Assembly: GCF_900119495.1 (NCBI RefSeq)
Contig: NZ_LT632435.1
Coordinates: 384,722 to 448,721 of the forward strand
Length of the DNA: 64,000 nucleotides
Origin: Arcanobacterium urinimassiliense
GTDB taxonomy: Bacteria; Actinomycetota; Actinomycetes; Actinomycetales; Actinomycetaceae
Direction: 5' to 3'
This document shows, in pieces, positions 8,193 through 17,154 of this stretch. Below the pieces are notes generated by a model that saw nothing but the letters and a program-made list of their open reading frames with translations, was not told the DNA's origin and did no database searches. Both the position numbers and the translations under genes were made by a program. Numbering within the stretch: position 1 is the stretch's first letter; each line of letters starts with the position of its first letter.

Positions 8193-11027
8193 ATGACCGA
8201 AAGAAGTCAAATGCCAGAAAAATCTTGGAATGCAAAATTGCCGCCTTATTATGTGGCATGGGCAAAAGCAGATAAAGAAAGTGGTAATTGGATGCCCCTT
8301 ATTACGCATTGCCAAGATGCAGGAGCTGTAGCAGAACTTTATTGGGATATTTTATTGCCACCTGCAGTAAGAGGGGTGGTAGAAAGTTGGTTAGCTAGTG
8401 CGGGCATAGAAAACCCGGAAAAACTTGCGAAAAAACTTAGCTGTTTTTTAGTTTCTGCACATGATGTAGGAAAACTTTCTCCTGCTTTTTCTGTGCAAGT
8501 AGATTATTTACAGCAAAAAATGTGTGCATTGGGTTTTAAATATCCGCATTTCAATTCGGCAGAACGGCGAAGTACTCCGCATTCTGCTATTTCCCAAACA
8601 GCTATTCGGGAGTGGCTCCAGAAAAAATTTCCGGTAGTTTCTATGCAGAATATCCAGAGTTTAGCTTGTGTAGCGGGTGGACATCACGGGAATTATCAGG
8701 CGATGCAGACATTAAATAAAGCTATGCCTGGTTTACGTGGGGCCGGTAGAGAACCGATATGGCAAAAAGCGCGAGAAGAACTGCTAGAGGTACTGCAGGA
8801 AACTGTAGATTTATCTGATAAAGAATTAGAAGACTTAGTAACAGTTGGATTGAATCAACCGAGTCAGATAATTCTTACGGGCTTTACCATAATATGTGAT
8901 TGGATAGCTTCTAATGCGGATCTTTTTCCTTATGATTTAGCTGCTAAATTAATTCATAACACTGCTCTGGAAAGAGCAGATATTGGTTTAGGAAATCTAA
9001 ATTTACCTTTGCCTTGGCAGCCAGAAGAATCTACAAATGATGAAGAATTATTTGCTTCGCGTTTTCAACTTCCTGCTAATTTTTCTTTGCGGCCTATACA
9101 ACGAGATATGTTAAATATTGTGCGAAAAGTAGAGCGGCCTACGTTAATTATTGTGGAAGCGCCTACTGGAGAAGGAAAAACAGAATTAGCTTTTACTGCT
9201 TGCGAAATTTTAGCGCAACGTTTCGGCTATGGAGGAGTGTTCACGGCTCTTCCCACTCAAGCTACTTCGAATGCAATGTTTTCTCGTATGCTTAGCTGGC
9301 TGCAAAAATCTGTGCCAGAATCTGATTTTGCTTCTGTAAACCTACTACACGGAAAAGCTCAATTTAATGAAGAATTTACAAATTTACAGAACTGGACTTT
9401 TACAGGAATTGGCGAGAGTGAGGCAGATACTTTAGAAGCACATTGGTGGCTTTCTGGTCGAAAAAAAGCAATTTTGGCAGATTTTGTGGTGGGAACTATT
9501 GATCAGGTATTGATGGCTTCTTTAGTGTCAAAGCACGTCGTGCTGAGAATGCTTGGGCTTGCTGGAAAAATAATAATTTTAGATGAAATACATGCTGCCG
9601 ATGAATATATGCAGGTATATCTGGACGGAGCTTTACGTTGGCTAGGAGCATTAGGGATTCCGGTAATTGCTCTTTCTGCTACTTTACCGCCCACTCGGCG
9701 GGCAGCTATGCTTCGTGCCTATCAAGAAGGCAGGAATGATTCACCTGTAGAAATAGAAAGCGTATGTAGGAAAGCTAATAATTCCTCTGGTTATCCGCTT
9801 ATCTCTTTAGCAGAGGCAGATGTAGAACCTGTAATTTCTGCTCCGTCTGGGCGTAGATCAGAAGTGCATATTGAATTTTACCCAGAAAATGAAAATTTTT
9901 CTGTGCAGCAGTTTATATCAGAAATTTGTGCTGGAGGATGTGTAGCTATTATTCGTAATACAGTAGCGCGGGCACAAAAGACTTACCAAGAGTTACAGAC
10001 TGAATTCGCTGAAGATGTGGTCTTATTACATTCGCGTTTTCTTACAAATGACCGTCTTAAATTAGAAGAGAAACTTGTGCATTTGTTGGGAAGAGAAGGG
10101 AATCGTCCTAAAAGATTGATAGTGGTGGCTACTCAGGTAATAGAACAATCATTGGATATAGATTTTGATTTTATGGTGAGTGATTTAGCGCCTATGGATT
10201 CGCTTATTCAACGAATGGGTCGTCTACATCGGCATATTCGTTCAAAAAATACTCGGCCAAAAAATATGCAGAATCCACGATTTATAATCACTGGATTTAC
10301 AGAAAATGCGGAAGGAATACCAATAGTAGATAAGGGTGCAGCGAGAGTGTATGGAGAAGCTCTGTTACTGCGCAGTTTAGCTACTGTTAAAGAGCATCTC
10401 CATTCTCAAGATGTAATTATAAGTCCTGATGATATTGCGGGCTTAGTGCGTAGAGCTTATGTAGAGGATATGCCGGCACCGGTTGGTTGGGAAAAAATTT
10501 GGCAATTTGCTGAGCAAAAACGGAAGGCAGAGCTTGTTCGATTAAAGAGTCAAGCAGAAACTGGATTAGTCGAAAAACCCAAGTCTGGAGTGCAAGCACT
10601 GAATGGATGGGCGCAAGGAATTGCTAGCGATGATGAAGAAGTGCTCTCTAGGTCGGTACGAAATATTGCAGATTCAATTGAGGTAGTGGCAGTCGTGAAA
10701 GGGCCAGACGGTAAAATACGTACTTTTGATTGGTTGGATGAATACGCAAATGAAGAAGTAGATCTAGAAAATGGGTTGCCTGCAGAGTTTGCTAAAGCTA
10801 TAGCGTGCTGCACAGTGCAATTGCCGGGGTGGTTAGCTCGGGGAAATTTAGGAGATAAAGTCGTTGCAGAATTGGAAAAAGACGGTATTCGGAGTTGGCA
10901 AGATTCGTATTGGTTAAAAGGAATGTTGCCGTTAGTACTAAATCCTGATTTCACTAAAGATATTGGCGAGTATCGAATTAGATACGATAAAAATATTGGT
11001 TTTACGGTAGAAAAGAAGGAAAAATGA
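8193..11027 (+). CDS. cas3: CRISPR-associated nuclease/helicase Cas3 (type I-E)
   Basis: Effector nuclease-helicase recruited by Cascade to degrade the nicked target strand. 944 residues. The HD nuclease domain is N-terminal (H39, H90-D91 in SAHDVGKLSP, GGHHG near 163). The helicase follows: Walker A APTGEGKTE near 323, DEIH at 464-467, SATLPP near 496 and QRMGRLHRH near 674. All residues needed for both activities seem present. An alternative start at 8211 (MPEKSWN) is better placed behind GAAAGAAG. The stop overlaps cse1 by 4 bp. Noticeably richer in A/T codons than nagB and serS. Confidence 0.97.
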   Translation: MTERSQMPEKSWNAKLPPYYVAWAKADKESGNWMPLITHCQDAGAVAELYWDILLPPAVRGVVESWLASAGIENPEKLAKKLSCFLVSAHDVGKLSPAFSVQVDYLQQKMCALGFKYPHFNSAERRSTPHSAISQTAIREWLQKKFPVVSMQNIQSLACVAGGHHGNYQAMQTLNKAMPGLRGAGREPIWQKAREELLEVLQETVDLSDKELEDLVTVGLNQPSQIILTGFTIICDWIASNADLFPYDLAAKLIHNTALERADIGLGNLNLPLPWQPEESTNDEELFASRFQLPANFSLRPIQRDMLNIVRKVERPTLIIVEAPTGEGKTELAFTACEILAQRFGYGGVFTALPTQATSNAMFSRMLSWLQKSVPESDFASVNLLHGKAQFNEEFTNLQNWTFTGIGESEADTLEAHWWLSGRKKAILADFVVGTIDQVLMASLVSKHVVLRMLGLAGKIIILDEIHAADEYMQVYLDGALRWLGALGIPVIALSATLPPTRRAAMLRAYQEGRNDSPVEIESVCRKANNSSGYPLISLAEADVEPVISAPSGRRSEVHIEFYPENENFSVQQFISEICAGGCVAIIRNTVARAQKTYQELQTEFAEDVVLLHSRFLTNDRLKLEEKLVHLLGREGNRPKRLIVVATQVIEQSLDIDFDFMVSDLAPMDSLIQRMGRLHRHIRSKNTRPKNMQNPRFIITGFTENAEGIPIVDKGAARVYGEALLLRSLATVKEHLHSQDVIISPDDIAGLVRRAYVEDMPAPVGWEKIWQFAEQKRKAELVRLKSQAETGLVEKPKSGVQALNGWAQGIASDDEEVLSRSVRNIADSIEVVAVVKGPDGKIRTFDWLDEYANEEVDLENGLPAEFAKAIACCTVQLPGWLARGNLGDKVVAELEKDGIRSWQDSYWLKGMLPLVLNPDFTKDIGEYRIRYDKNIGFTVEKKEK

Positions 11028-12634
11028 GTGTTTCCAGCTTTAATTTAATAGATGAGCCTTGGCTAGTAGTAAAAGATTTAAAGGGTGCTGTGCGGCATAT
11101 TTCTATAAAAGAAGCTTTCCGGGATGCACAGAATATTCACGGATTAGCAGGTGAGCTACCTTCGCAAAATTTTGCGGTGCTTAGAATATTGTTAGCAATT
11201 TTGTATCGAGTATTCGACAAGAAAGAGCATGAAAATGCAGTAGCTGATTGGCAATATCTCTGGGAACAGCCTTCTTTACCAATCTCACCCATAGAGGAGT
11301 ATCTAGAAAAGTGGCATCATCGATTCTTTCTTTTTGATTGTGAGTATCCCTGGTTCCAAGTAGGAGATTTGGAGAGTGTAAATGGCGATAAAAAACCGGT
11401 GAATTTGCTAATTCCAGATTGTCCGAGTGACGACAGTCTTTTTACTATGCGACGAAATTATAAATCCATTTCACCAGCAGAAGCTGCTCGCTGGTTAATT
11501 CATTGCCAAGCCTACGATATATCGGGAATTAAAACTGGTGCAGTGGGTGATGCACGAGTGAAGAGTGGAAGAGGATACCCCATTGGTCCAGGATGGGCTG
11601 GCTGGATGGGAGGTATAGCAGTAACTGGTGATAATTTACGAGAAACTTTACTGCTAAATTTAGTATTTTCTAGGAACCATTCTGAATATGATTTACCGAT
11701 TTGGGAGCAGCCAGCAATGACTGCAGCAGAGCGAAAAGATGTGCAAGCACATGGACAAGTAGAGCTTTTAACTTGGCCACAAAGGCGTATTCGGTTATTT
11801 CTAAATACAGATGGAGAAGTGGGCAAGGTACTCATATGTAATGGGGATCCAATTGCGTATCAGTTCCAAGATTCCCATGAGTTGATGACTGGTTGGCGAT
11901 ATAGCGTTCCGCAGAGTAAAAAATTTAAAAAATCTATTTATATGCCGAGAGAATTTGATTCTGAAGAAGTCCTATGGAAAGGAATTTCGGCTTTACTACC
12001 TACTATTGGGACGGAGGCTGCGGAAGCTAGTTTTAAACCATGCGGAGTTTTAGAGTGGTCAGCTACTTTAGCGCAAGAAGGGATATTGCCGTTTTCGAAT
12101 GTAGTGCGTATTGAAACGGTTGGAGTGGTTTATGGGCCACAAAATGCTTCTTGGGAAGAAATTTTTAGTGATGAACTATCCTTTAATGTACGCTTAGCTG
12201 CGGCGAGCGGATTAGCAGCTAAAGAAACTATATATGATGCTGCCGAGAGAGCCACTGAAGCAGCTAAAGCTGTAGGGCGTCTCGCTGGTGACTTGTCCAT
12301 AGCGGCTGGTGGTGATGCAGAAGCGCAGAGTGTTCGAGGAAGAATACAAGCTTTTTCTGCTCTAGATAGATTATTTAGAGAATGGTTAAAAGATTTTAAT
12401 CCGGAAGATGATTTAGAGCTGCAATTACAGCGATGGACGGATACGGCGAGAGAGATTATTAAAAAAATTGGGAAGCAATTAGTAGAAGAAGCAGGGCCTG
12501 CCGCTTGGATTGGGCGTAGATCTACACAAAGTGGTGTGCAGAGATTTTATTCTACAGGTGTAGCAGAAGTGCGATTCAGGCATTCTTTATTTAAAGCCTT
12601 TCCCTGTTTTGAACCAGAAAAGGAGAATAAATAA
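11024..12634 (+). CDS. casA: Cascade large subunit Cse1/CasA (Cas8e)
   Basis: 536 residues. Large subunit of the type I-E surveillance complex, which reads the PAM and recruits Cas3. The N-terminus FNLIDEPWLVV is the family hallmark. Internal marks include 'LFTMRRNYKSISPAEAARWLIHCQAYDISGIK' (the family's Ala-rich helix and flexible loop area) and a C-terminal four-helix bundle ending at F-P-C-F. Its ATG overlaps the cas3 stop (ATGA), so the two are translationally coupled. Confidence 0.93.
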   Translation: MSVSSFNLIDEPWLVVKDLKGAVRHISIKEAFRDAQNIHGLAGELPSQNFAVLRILLAILYRVFDKKEHENAVADWQYLWEQPSLPISPIEEYLEKWHHRFFLFDCEYPWFQVGDLESVNGDKKPVNLLIPDCPSDDSLFTMRRNYKSISPAEAARWLIHCQAYDISGIKTGAVGDARVKSGRGYPIGPGWAGWMGGIAVTGDNLRETLLLNLVFSRNHSEYDLPIWEQPAMTAAERKDVQAHGQVELLTWPQRRIRLFLNTDGEVGKVLICNGDPIAYQFQDSHELMTGWRYSVPQSKKFKKSIYMPREFDSEEVLWKGISALLPTIGTEAAEASFKPCGVLEWSATLAQEGILPFSNVVRIETVGVVYGPQNASWEEIFSDELSFNVRLAAASGLAAKETIYDAAERATEAAKAVGRLAGDLSIAAGGDAEAQSVRGRIQAFSALDRLFREWLKDFNPEDDLELQLQRWTDTAREIIKKIGKQLVEEAGPAAWIGRRSTQSGVQRFYSTGVAEVRFRHSLFKAFPCFEPEKENK

Positions 12635-12636
12635 TT

Positions 12637-13230
12637 ATGGATATTACGAGTGCGGATGTGATAAAGCGAGAAGTTACATTGGCAGGGTTTGTCGCTGCTC
12701 GAGTGCAGAAAATACAGGGTAGTTATTTAGCTGGAAATTCTCGAAGTAAAGCAGAACTGGCGGCATTGAGGAAAAATGTGGGTAAAGAACTAGGGACTGA
12801 TCCAGCAGTTTGGCAAATAGTTTTTTCAGAATTCCCTGATCGGTTAACTGGCCACACTGATTCGCCAAATAGGTGGGAATCTGCTGCTTATACGGCATTT
12901 ACTTTATTTGCGATGCATATGCAATCGGCGAAAAAGTCTATGCATATACCTAGAGTTGGCTTGGGCACTGCAATTCAACAGCTTTTGCCGGTGCAAGATG
13001 CTGAAGAACAAAATTCACCAATATTACGGCGTTTTCATGCGTTGGGAACGGCAGAAAGTTTTTCTGAAATTACTTACCACATGCGTGGAATAATTCAGCT
13101 GTTGAGAAGGAAAGAAATAGGCCTCGACTACGGAAAATTAGCTTCTAATTTGGCAGATCTACAAGTGCCAGAGAAGCAAAATAAAGTGCGCTTGGAATGG
13201 GCACGTGAACTTTATAAAAGAACTAATTAA
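12637..13230 (+). CDS. casB: Cascade small subunit Cse2/CasB
   Basis: 197 residues, the small helical subunit that stabilises the displaced DNA strand in Cascade. It lies 2 bp after cse1. Recognised by position, size and the basic helical pattern containing 'WESAAYTAFTLFAMHMQS', corresponding to the family's central helices, and 'RRFHALGTAESFSE', a typical Cse2 motif. No frameshift or truncation is visible. Confidence 0.9.
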   Translation: MDITSADVIKREVTLAGFVAARVQKIQGSYLAGNSRSKAELAALRKNVGKELGTDPAVWQIVFSEFPDRLTGHTDSPNRWESAAYTAFTLFAMHMQSAKKSMHIPRVGLGTAIQQLLPVQDAEEQNSPILRRFHALGTAESFSEITYHMRGIIQLLRRKEIGLDYGKLASNLADLQVPEKQNKVRLEWARELYKRTN

Positions 13231-13265
13231 TCGAAAATTAAAAATAAAGGTGTAAGGAGCGAATC

Positions 13266-14381
13266 ATGACAAATATTTATATAGATATACACGCTATTCA
13301 AACAGTACCGCCCAGTAATATTAATAGAGATGATACCGGTAGTCCTAAAACGGCAATTTTTGGGGGAGTGCGCCGTGCTCGAGTATCTAGTCAGGCTTGG
13401 AAACGGGCTATTCGGCGTGATTTTTCTGAATACTTGGATGAAAAGGATTTAGGAGAACGTACACTTTTTGTTGCAGAGAGAATCGCGCAAAAATTGCAGG
13501 AAATTCGCCCAGATTTAGCTGATAAAGCTGTGGATTTAAGTATGCAAGCTTTGAAAATAGCCGGAATAGATACTAAAAAAGCAGCTGTAAAAACCGGGGG
13601 AGAAGATACGGTAGAGCGTGCGCAAACTAAGTATTTATTATTTTTAAGTAGACCGCAGATTCAGGCAGTGGCAGAGCTTATTGCAAATTCTTCAGAAGAA
13701 AAGCCTACTAAGAAAGAAATGAAAAAAGCTTTGTCGGAAGGAGTTTCTGTAGATGTAGCGTTATTTGGGAGAATGATTGCTGATGCAGCAGATTTAAATG
13801 TAGATGCTTGCTGCCAAGTAGCACACGCTTTGAGTGTACATGCAGTGGATACAGAATTTGATTACTTTACAGCAGTTGATGATAACGCTGAAAAAGAGAA
13901 TTCTGGAGCTGGAATGATCGGTACGGTCGAGTACAATTCTTCAACTTTATATCGCTACGCTACATTAAATGCTCGAGAATTAATTGATGTGCTCGGCTCC
14001 AAGGATGCTGCTGGCAAAGCTATAGAAGCATTTTTACGTTCTTTTATTACGAGCATGCCTACCGGAAAACAAAATACTTTTGCAAATCGCACTTTACCGG
14101 ATTTTGTCTTAGTAACGGTGCGAAAAGATCAACCAATAAATTTGGTAGGTGCATTCGCGGATGCAATTACCTCCCCGGCAGAGCGTTCACGTATAGCGGT
14201 AAGTAAATTATTAGAGCGAGAGCGAAATATTGATCAAACATACGGGATAGAACCAGTAGAGAAATTTGCGATCGCAGTAGGTGATTGCGGTGAATCGCTG
14301 GCACAGTATGTAGATATTAAACGTGTTTCTTTAGAAAATTTAATTTCACAAACGGTTTTAACTGTTAATGAACACTGCTAG
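13266..14381 (+). CDS. casC: Cascade backbone subunit Cas7e/CasC
   Basis: 371 residues. Six copies of this RAMP-fold protein form the crRNA-binding backbone. N-terminus 'YIDIHAIQTVPPSNINRDDTGSPKTA' and 'RRARVSSQAWKRAIRR' are diagnostic of Cas7e, as is the later 'FITSMPTGKQNTFANRTLPD' loop. A good AAGGAGCG site precedes the ATG. The gap of 35 bp to cse2 is the largest within the operon. Confidence 0.95.
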   Translation: MTNIYIDIHAIQTVPPSNINRDDTGSPKTAIFGGVRRARVSSQAWKRAIRRDFSEYLDEKDLGERTLFVAERIAQKLQEIRPDLADKAVDLSMQALKIAGIDTKKAAVKTGGEDTVERAQTKYLLFLSRPQIQAVAELIANSSEEKPTKKEMKKALSEGVSVDVALFGRMIADAADLNVDACCQVAHALSVHAVDTEFDYFTAVDDNAEKENSGAGMIGTVEYNSSTLYRYATLNARELIDVLGSKDAAGKAIEAFLRSFITSMPTGKQNTFANRTLPDFVLVTVRKDQPINLVGAFADAITSPAERSRIAVSKLLERERNIDQTYGIEPVEKFAIAVGDCGESLAQYVDIKRVSLENLISQTVLTVNEHC

Positions 14382-14389
14382 GGGTGAAA

Positions 14390-15115
14390 ATGTCTACGCT
14401 TTTATTGCGTTTAGCTGGTCCTCTGCAGTCTTGGGGAGAAAATAGTCGCTTTAATTATCGAAAAACTAGATCAGAACCGACTAAAAGTGGAGTATTAGGT
14501 ATTTTAGCGGCAGCTTTAGGGCGACGCAGAACGGACCCTTTAGATGATTTACTTCAGCTTCAATTCGGGGTACGTTGTGATCAGCCAGGTGATATCATAC
14601 GAGATTTCCAGACAGAAATTGATTGGAGAAATAATAAGTCGTTTCCGCTTACATATCGTGATTATTTAAGTGATGCGGTATTTGTTGCGGTTTTAGAGGG
14701 AGAGCAATCGTTTATATGTGATTTACAAGAGGCACTTTTACAGCCGGCATTCCCACTTTATTTAGGAAGGAGATCTTGCCCGCCCGAGCCCGGTTTAGTG
14801 CTGGGAATTTCTGAAAAAGATTTCGTCACCGTATTAAAGGAAGAAAAAATACATGCGAATGAGAAATATCTGGAGCGATTGCCAGAAGTGAAGCGTTTAG
14901 AAATAGTGCGTGATGCTTTACCAAATGAGCAGACGCAAGAAGCTATTCGTGATGTTCCTATTTCTTTTGACATGCGTTATAGACAATATGGGTGGCGAAA
15001 TGTGGTACGCGAATATAGTTACCCTTTGCAGAACCAATATTCAAAGATAAAACCAGCGGCAAATCCACTCGATTTAGCGGAGGAGAAAAATGTATCTGAC
15101 TCAGCTAGAGATTAA
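14390..15115 (+). CDS. casD: Cascade subunit Cas5e/CasD
   Basis: 241 residues from the ATG at 14390, chosen because AGGGGTG lies just upstream; a GTG two codons earlier (14384) is possible. It caps the 5' handle of the crRNA. Family marks are LLLRLAGPLQSWG, 'TKSGVLGILAAALGRRR' (glycine-rich loop), and 'DVPISFDMRYRQYGWR'. The C-terminus overlaps the start of cas6e by 26 bp. Confidence 0.94.
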   Translation: MSTLLLRLAGPLQSWGENSRFNYRKTRSEPTKSGVLGILAAALGRRRTDPLDDLLQLQFGVRCDQPGDIIRDFQTEIDWRNNKSFPLTYRDYLSDAVFVAVLEGEQSFICDLQEALLQPAFPLYLGRRSCPPEPGLVLGISEKDFVTVLKEEKIHANEKYLERLPEVKRLEIVRDALPNEQTQEAIRDVPISFDMRYRQYGWRNVVREYSYPLQNQYSKIKPAANPLDLAEEKNVSDSARD

Positions 15116-15737
15116 TCCTCTACGTCGGCAGGCGCGGCGTTTATTAGCTAATCCGCAGGTTATGCATGCGGTTATTATGAGAATCTGTTCTCCAGAAAAT
15201 GGTGAACGTGTTTTATGGAGAATAGACGATACTGATGCGGGGGTTTTTCTATATTTGGTAAGTCCACAGCCTCCAAAAATTGCTGATTTAAATGCAGAAA
15301 TTGGCTGGCCAAGAAAAGAAGCAAAAACAGTAAGCTACGTGGGATTATTGGATTCATTGCGTGAAGGAGATTGTTATGCTTTTCGATTGACGGCCAATCC
15401 AGTACATACAGTAGCTATTTCTGGTAGGAAAAAAAGATATGGGCATGTGACGGTGCAACAACAGAAAGAATGGTTTTTACGAAAAGCGGAGATAGCCGGT
15501 TTTACAGTGCGTAAAATTTCTGCAGATGCGGATGAAGAAATTCCAGATTTCATTGTGCATGGTAGGAAGATTCAAACTTTTCAGCGGCAAGGAAAAGCAG
15601 TAACCATCAATACTGCTAGTTTTTCAGGAACTTTATGCGTTGTCGATCCGGTCTTATTAAGAAAAGCTTTAGTAGAAGGTATAGGTCCCGCTAAAGCTTA
15701 TGGGTGTGGATTACTTACGCTAGCGAGGATTATTTGA
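15090..15737 (+). CDS. casE: crRNA endoribonuclease Cas6e/CasE
   Basis: 215 residues. Cuts the CRISPR transcript at the base of each repeat hairpin and stays bound to the 3' end. The general-acid position His26 is present (NPQVMHAVIM), and the C-terminal glycine-rich RNA-binding loop reads EGIGPAKAYGCGLL. The start overlaps cas5 by 26 bp and the stop overlaps the proposed TTG start of cas1, so the gene is tightly packed. The repeats of the adjacent array carry a 7-bp stem suited to this enzyme. Confidence 0.95.
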   Translation: MYLTQLEINPLRRQARRLLANPQVMHAVIMRICSPENGERVLWRIDDTDAGVFLYLVSPQPPKIADLNAEIGWPRKEAKTVSYVGLLDSLREGDCYAFRLTANPVHTVAISGRKKRYGHVTVQQQKEWFLRKAEIAGFTVRKISADADEEIPDFIVHGRKIQTFQRQGKAVTINTASFSGTLCVVDPVLLRKALVEGIGPAKAYGCGLLTLARII

Positions 15738-16747
15738 GGGAAATTCCAGGAGCTCGCCCTAGTGAAGTACAAGAGTTGGCTCGTATTCAAGATCGTTTAT
15801 CTTTTTTATACGTAGAGCATTGTTTAGTCGAAAGAGATGATAATGCTATTACTTTCACGGATGAAAGGGGAACTGTATATATTCCTTCTGCCGCTATAGG
15901 TGTACTTTTGCTCGGACCGGGGACCAATGTAACTCACCAGGCTATGGTAGTGATTGCAGATAGCGGTGCCACTGCAATTTGGGTGGGTGAACAGGGAGTG
16001 CGCATGTATGCGTCAGGCCGTTCAATGGCGCGTTCTGCTCATTTATCTATAAGGCAAGCAAAATTGGTGTCGAATAAGTGTAGCCGTCTAGAAGTGGCTA
16101 GGTTTATGTATCAAATGCGTTTTCCTGGAGAAGATGTTACTTCTTTAACTATGCAGCAACTTCGTGGGCGAGAAGGAGCGAGAGTTAGGGCAGCTTATCG
16201 AGCAGCTGCAAAAAAATATGGCGTTAAATGGGCAGGAAGAGATTATAATCCTGAAGATTTCCTTGCTAGTAATGAAATTAATCAGGCTTTATCGGCGGCA
16301 AATGTTTGTTTATATGGAGTAGTGCATGCCGTAATTTTAGCTCTTGGATGTGTGCCTGCTCTGGGATTTGTGCATACCGGGCATGATTTGAGCTTCGTCT
16401 ACGATATAGCGGATTTATATAAAGTTCAGCTTAGCGTTCCAGTGGCCTTTCAAACTGTAGGAGAATTGCAAGGTACTTGGCATGTAAATCAATCTGATAA
16501 TGAGGTATCAGTGGGTGATTGGGAAAATTTACCAGGTATTATTCGTAGACGGATGCGAGATAGAATTAAGGATTCAAAATTATTAATTCGCTGTGTGCAT
16601 GATGTGAAAAATATACTTACTTTTTCAGATTCAGAGAAATCCGATATAGCTGAGAGTGAGGAAGCTGAAATTTTGTCCTTATGGGATGAAAGATTTGGCC
16701 GAGTAGAGGCGGGAAAGTTATATAGTGCGGAAATAATTAAGGACTAA
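15734..16747 (+). CDS. cas1: CRISPR integrase Cas1 (type I-E)
   Basis: Integrates new spacers at the leader end together with Cas2. I place the start at TTG 15734, overlapping the cas6e stop, since alignment to E. coli Cas1 begins at 'IPGARPSEVQELARIQDRLSF' and GCGAGGA lies upstream. An in-frame ATG at 15704 would add ten residues inside cas6e. The metal-binding triad is intact by comparison with E. coli E141/H208/D221: Glu147 (GREGARVR), His214 (GFVHTGH) and Asp227 (YDIAD). Confidence 0.94.
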   Translation: MREIPGARPSEVQELARIQDRLSFLYVEHCLVERDDNAITFTDERGTVYIPSAAIGVLLLGPGTNVTHQAMVVIADSGATAIWVGEQGVRMYASGRSMARSAHLSIRQAKLVSNKCSRLEVARFMYQMRFPGEDVTSLTMQQLRGREGARVRAAYRAAAKKYGVKWAGRDYNPEDFLASNEINQALSAANVCLYGVVHAVILALGCVPALGFVHTGHDLSFVYDIADLYKVQLSVPVAFQTVGELQGTWHVNQSDNEVSVGDWENLPGIIRRRMRDRIKDSKLLIRCVHDVKNILTFSDSEKSDIAESEEAEILSLWDERFGRVEAGKLYSAEIIKD

Positions 16748-16753
16748 ATAATC

Positions 16754-17110
16754 ATGATGGTTCTAGTTGTGAATAGATGTCCGCAAGGTCTAAGGGGTTT
16801 TATTACTAGGTGGTTATTAGAAATATCTCCAGGTGTTTACGTGGGAAAACCTAATTTTCGAGTTCGAGAAGCTCTCTGGAATAGAACTATAGAGATGATT
16901 GGTGATGGTCGGGCTTTAATGGTGGAGAATGCCCAAAATGAGCAGGGATTTTGTTTTCGTGTGCATAATTATGCTTGGAATCCTGTGGATTTAGATGGAA
17001 TGCAGCTAATTATAAGGTCGGCCAAATCGGATGCGTTAAAGAGTTCGTTTCATATGAAAAGAGGATGGAGCCTGACTAGTAAAAGGAGATCAGCGCGTAA
17101 AAAGAAATAA
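16754..17110 (+). CDS. cas2: Cas2 (type I-E)
   Basis: 118 residues. Structural partner of Cas1 in spacer acquisition. Recognised by 'NRCPQGLRGFITRWLLEISPGVYVG' and 'ALWNRT', the Cas2e pattern. The C-terminal tail is strongly basic (SKRRSARKKK). The gap to the first repeat is only 44 bp, so any leader signals must lie in that short space and in the 3' end of this gene. Confidence 0.94.
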   Translation: MMVLVVNRCPQGLRGFITRWLLEISPGVYVGKPNFRVREALWNRTIEMIGDGRALMVENAQNEQGFCFRVHNYAWNPVDLDGMQLIIRSAKSDALKSSFHMKRGWSLTSKRRSARKKK

Positions 17111-17154
17111 ATATATTTCTAGATTGGTACTAGAATATTGCCTAATAAAAAAGT

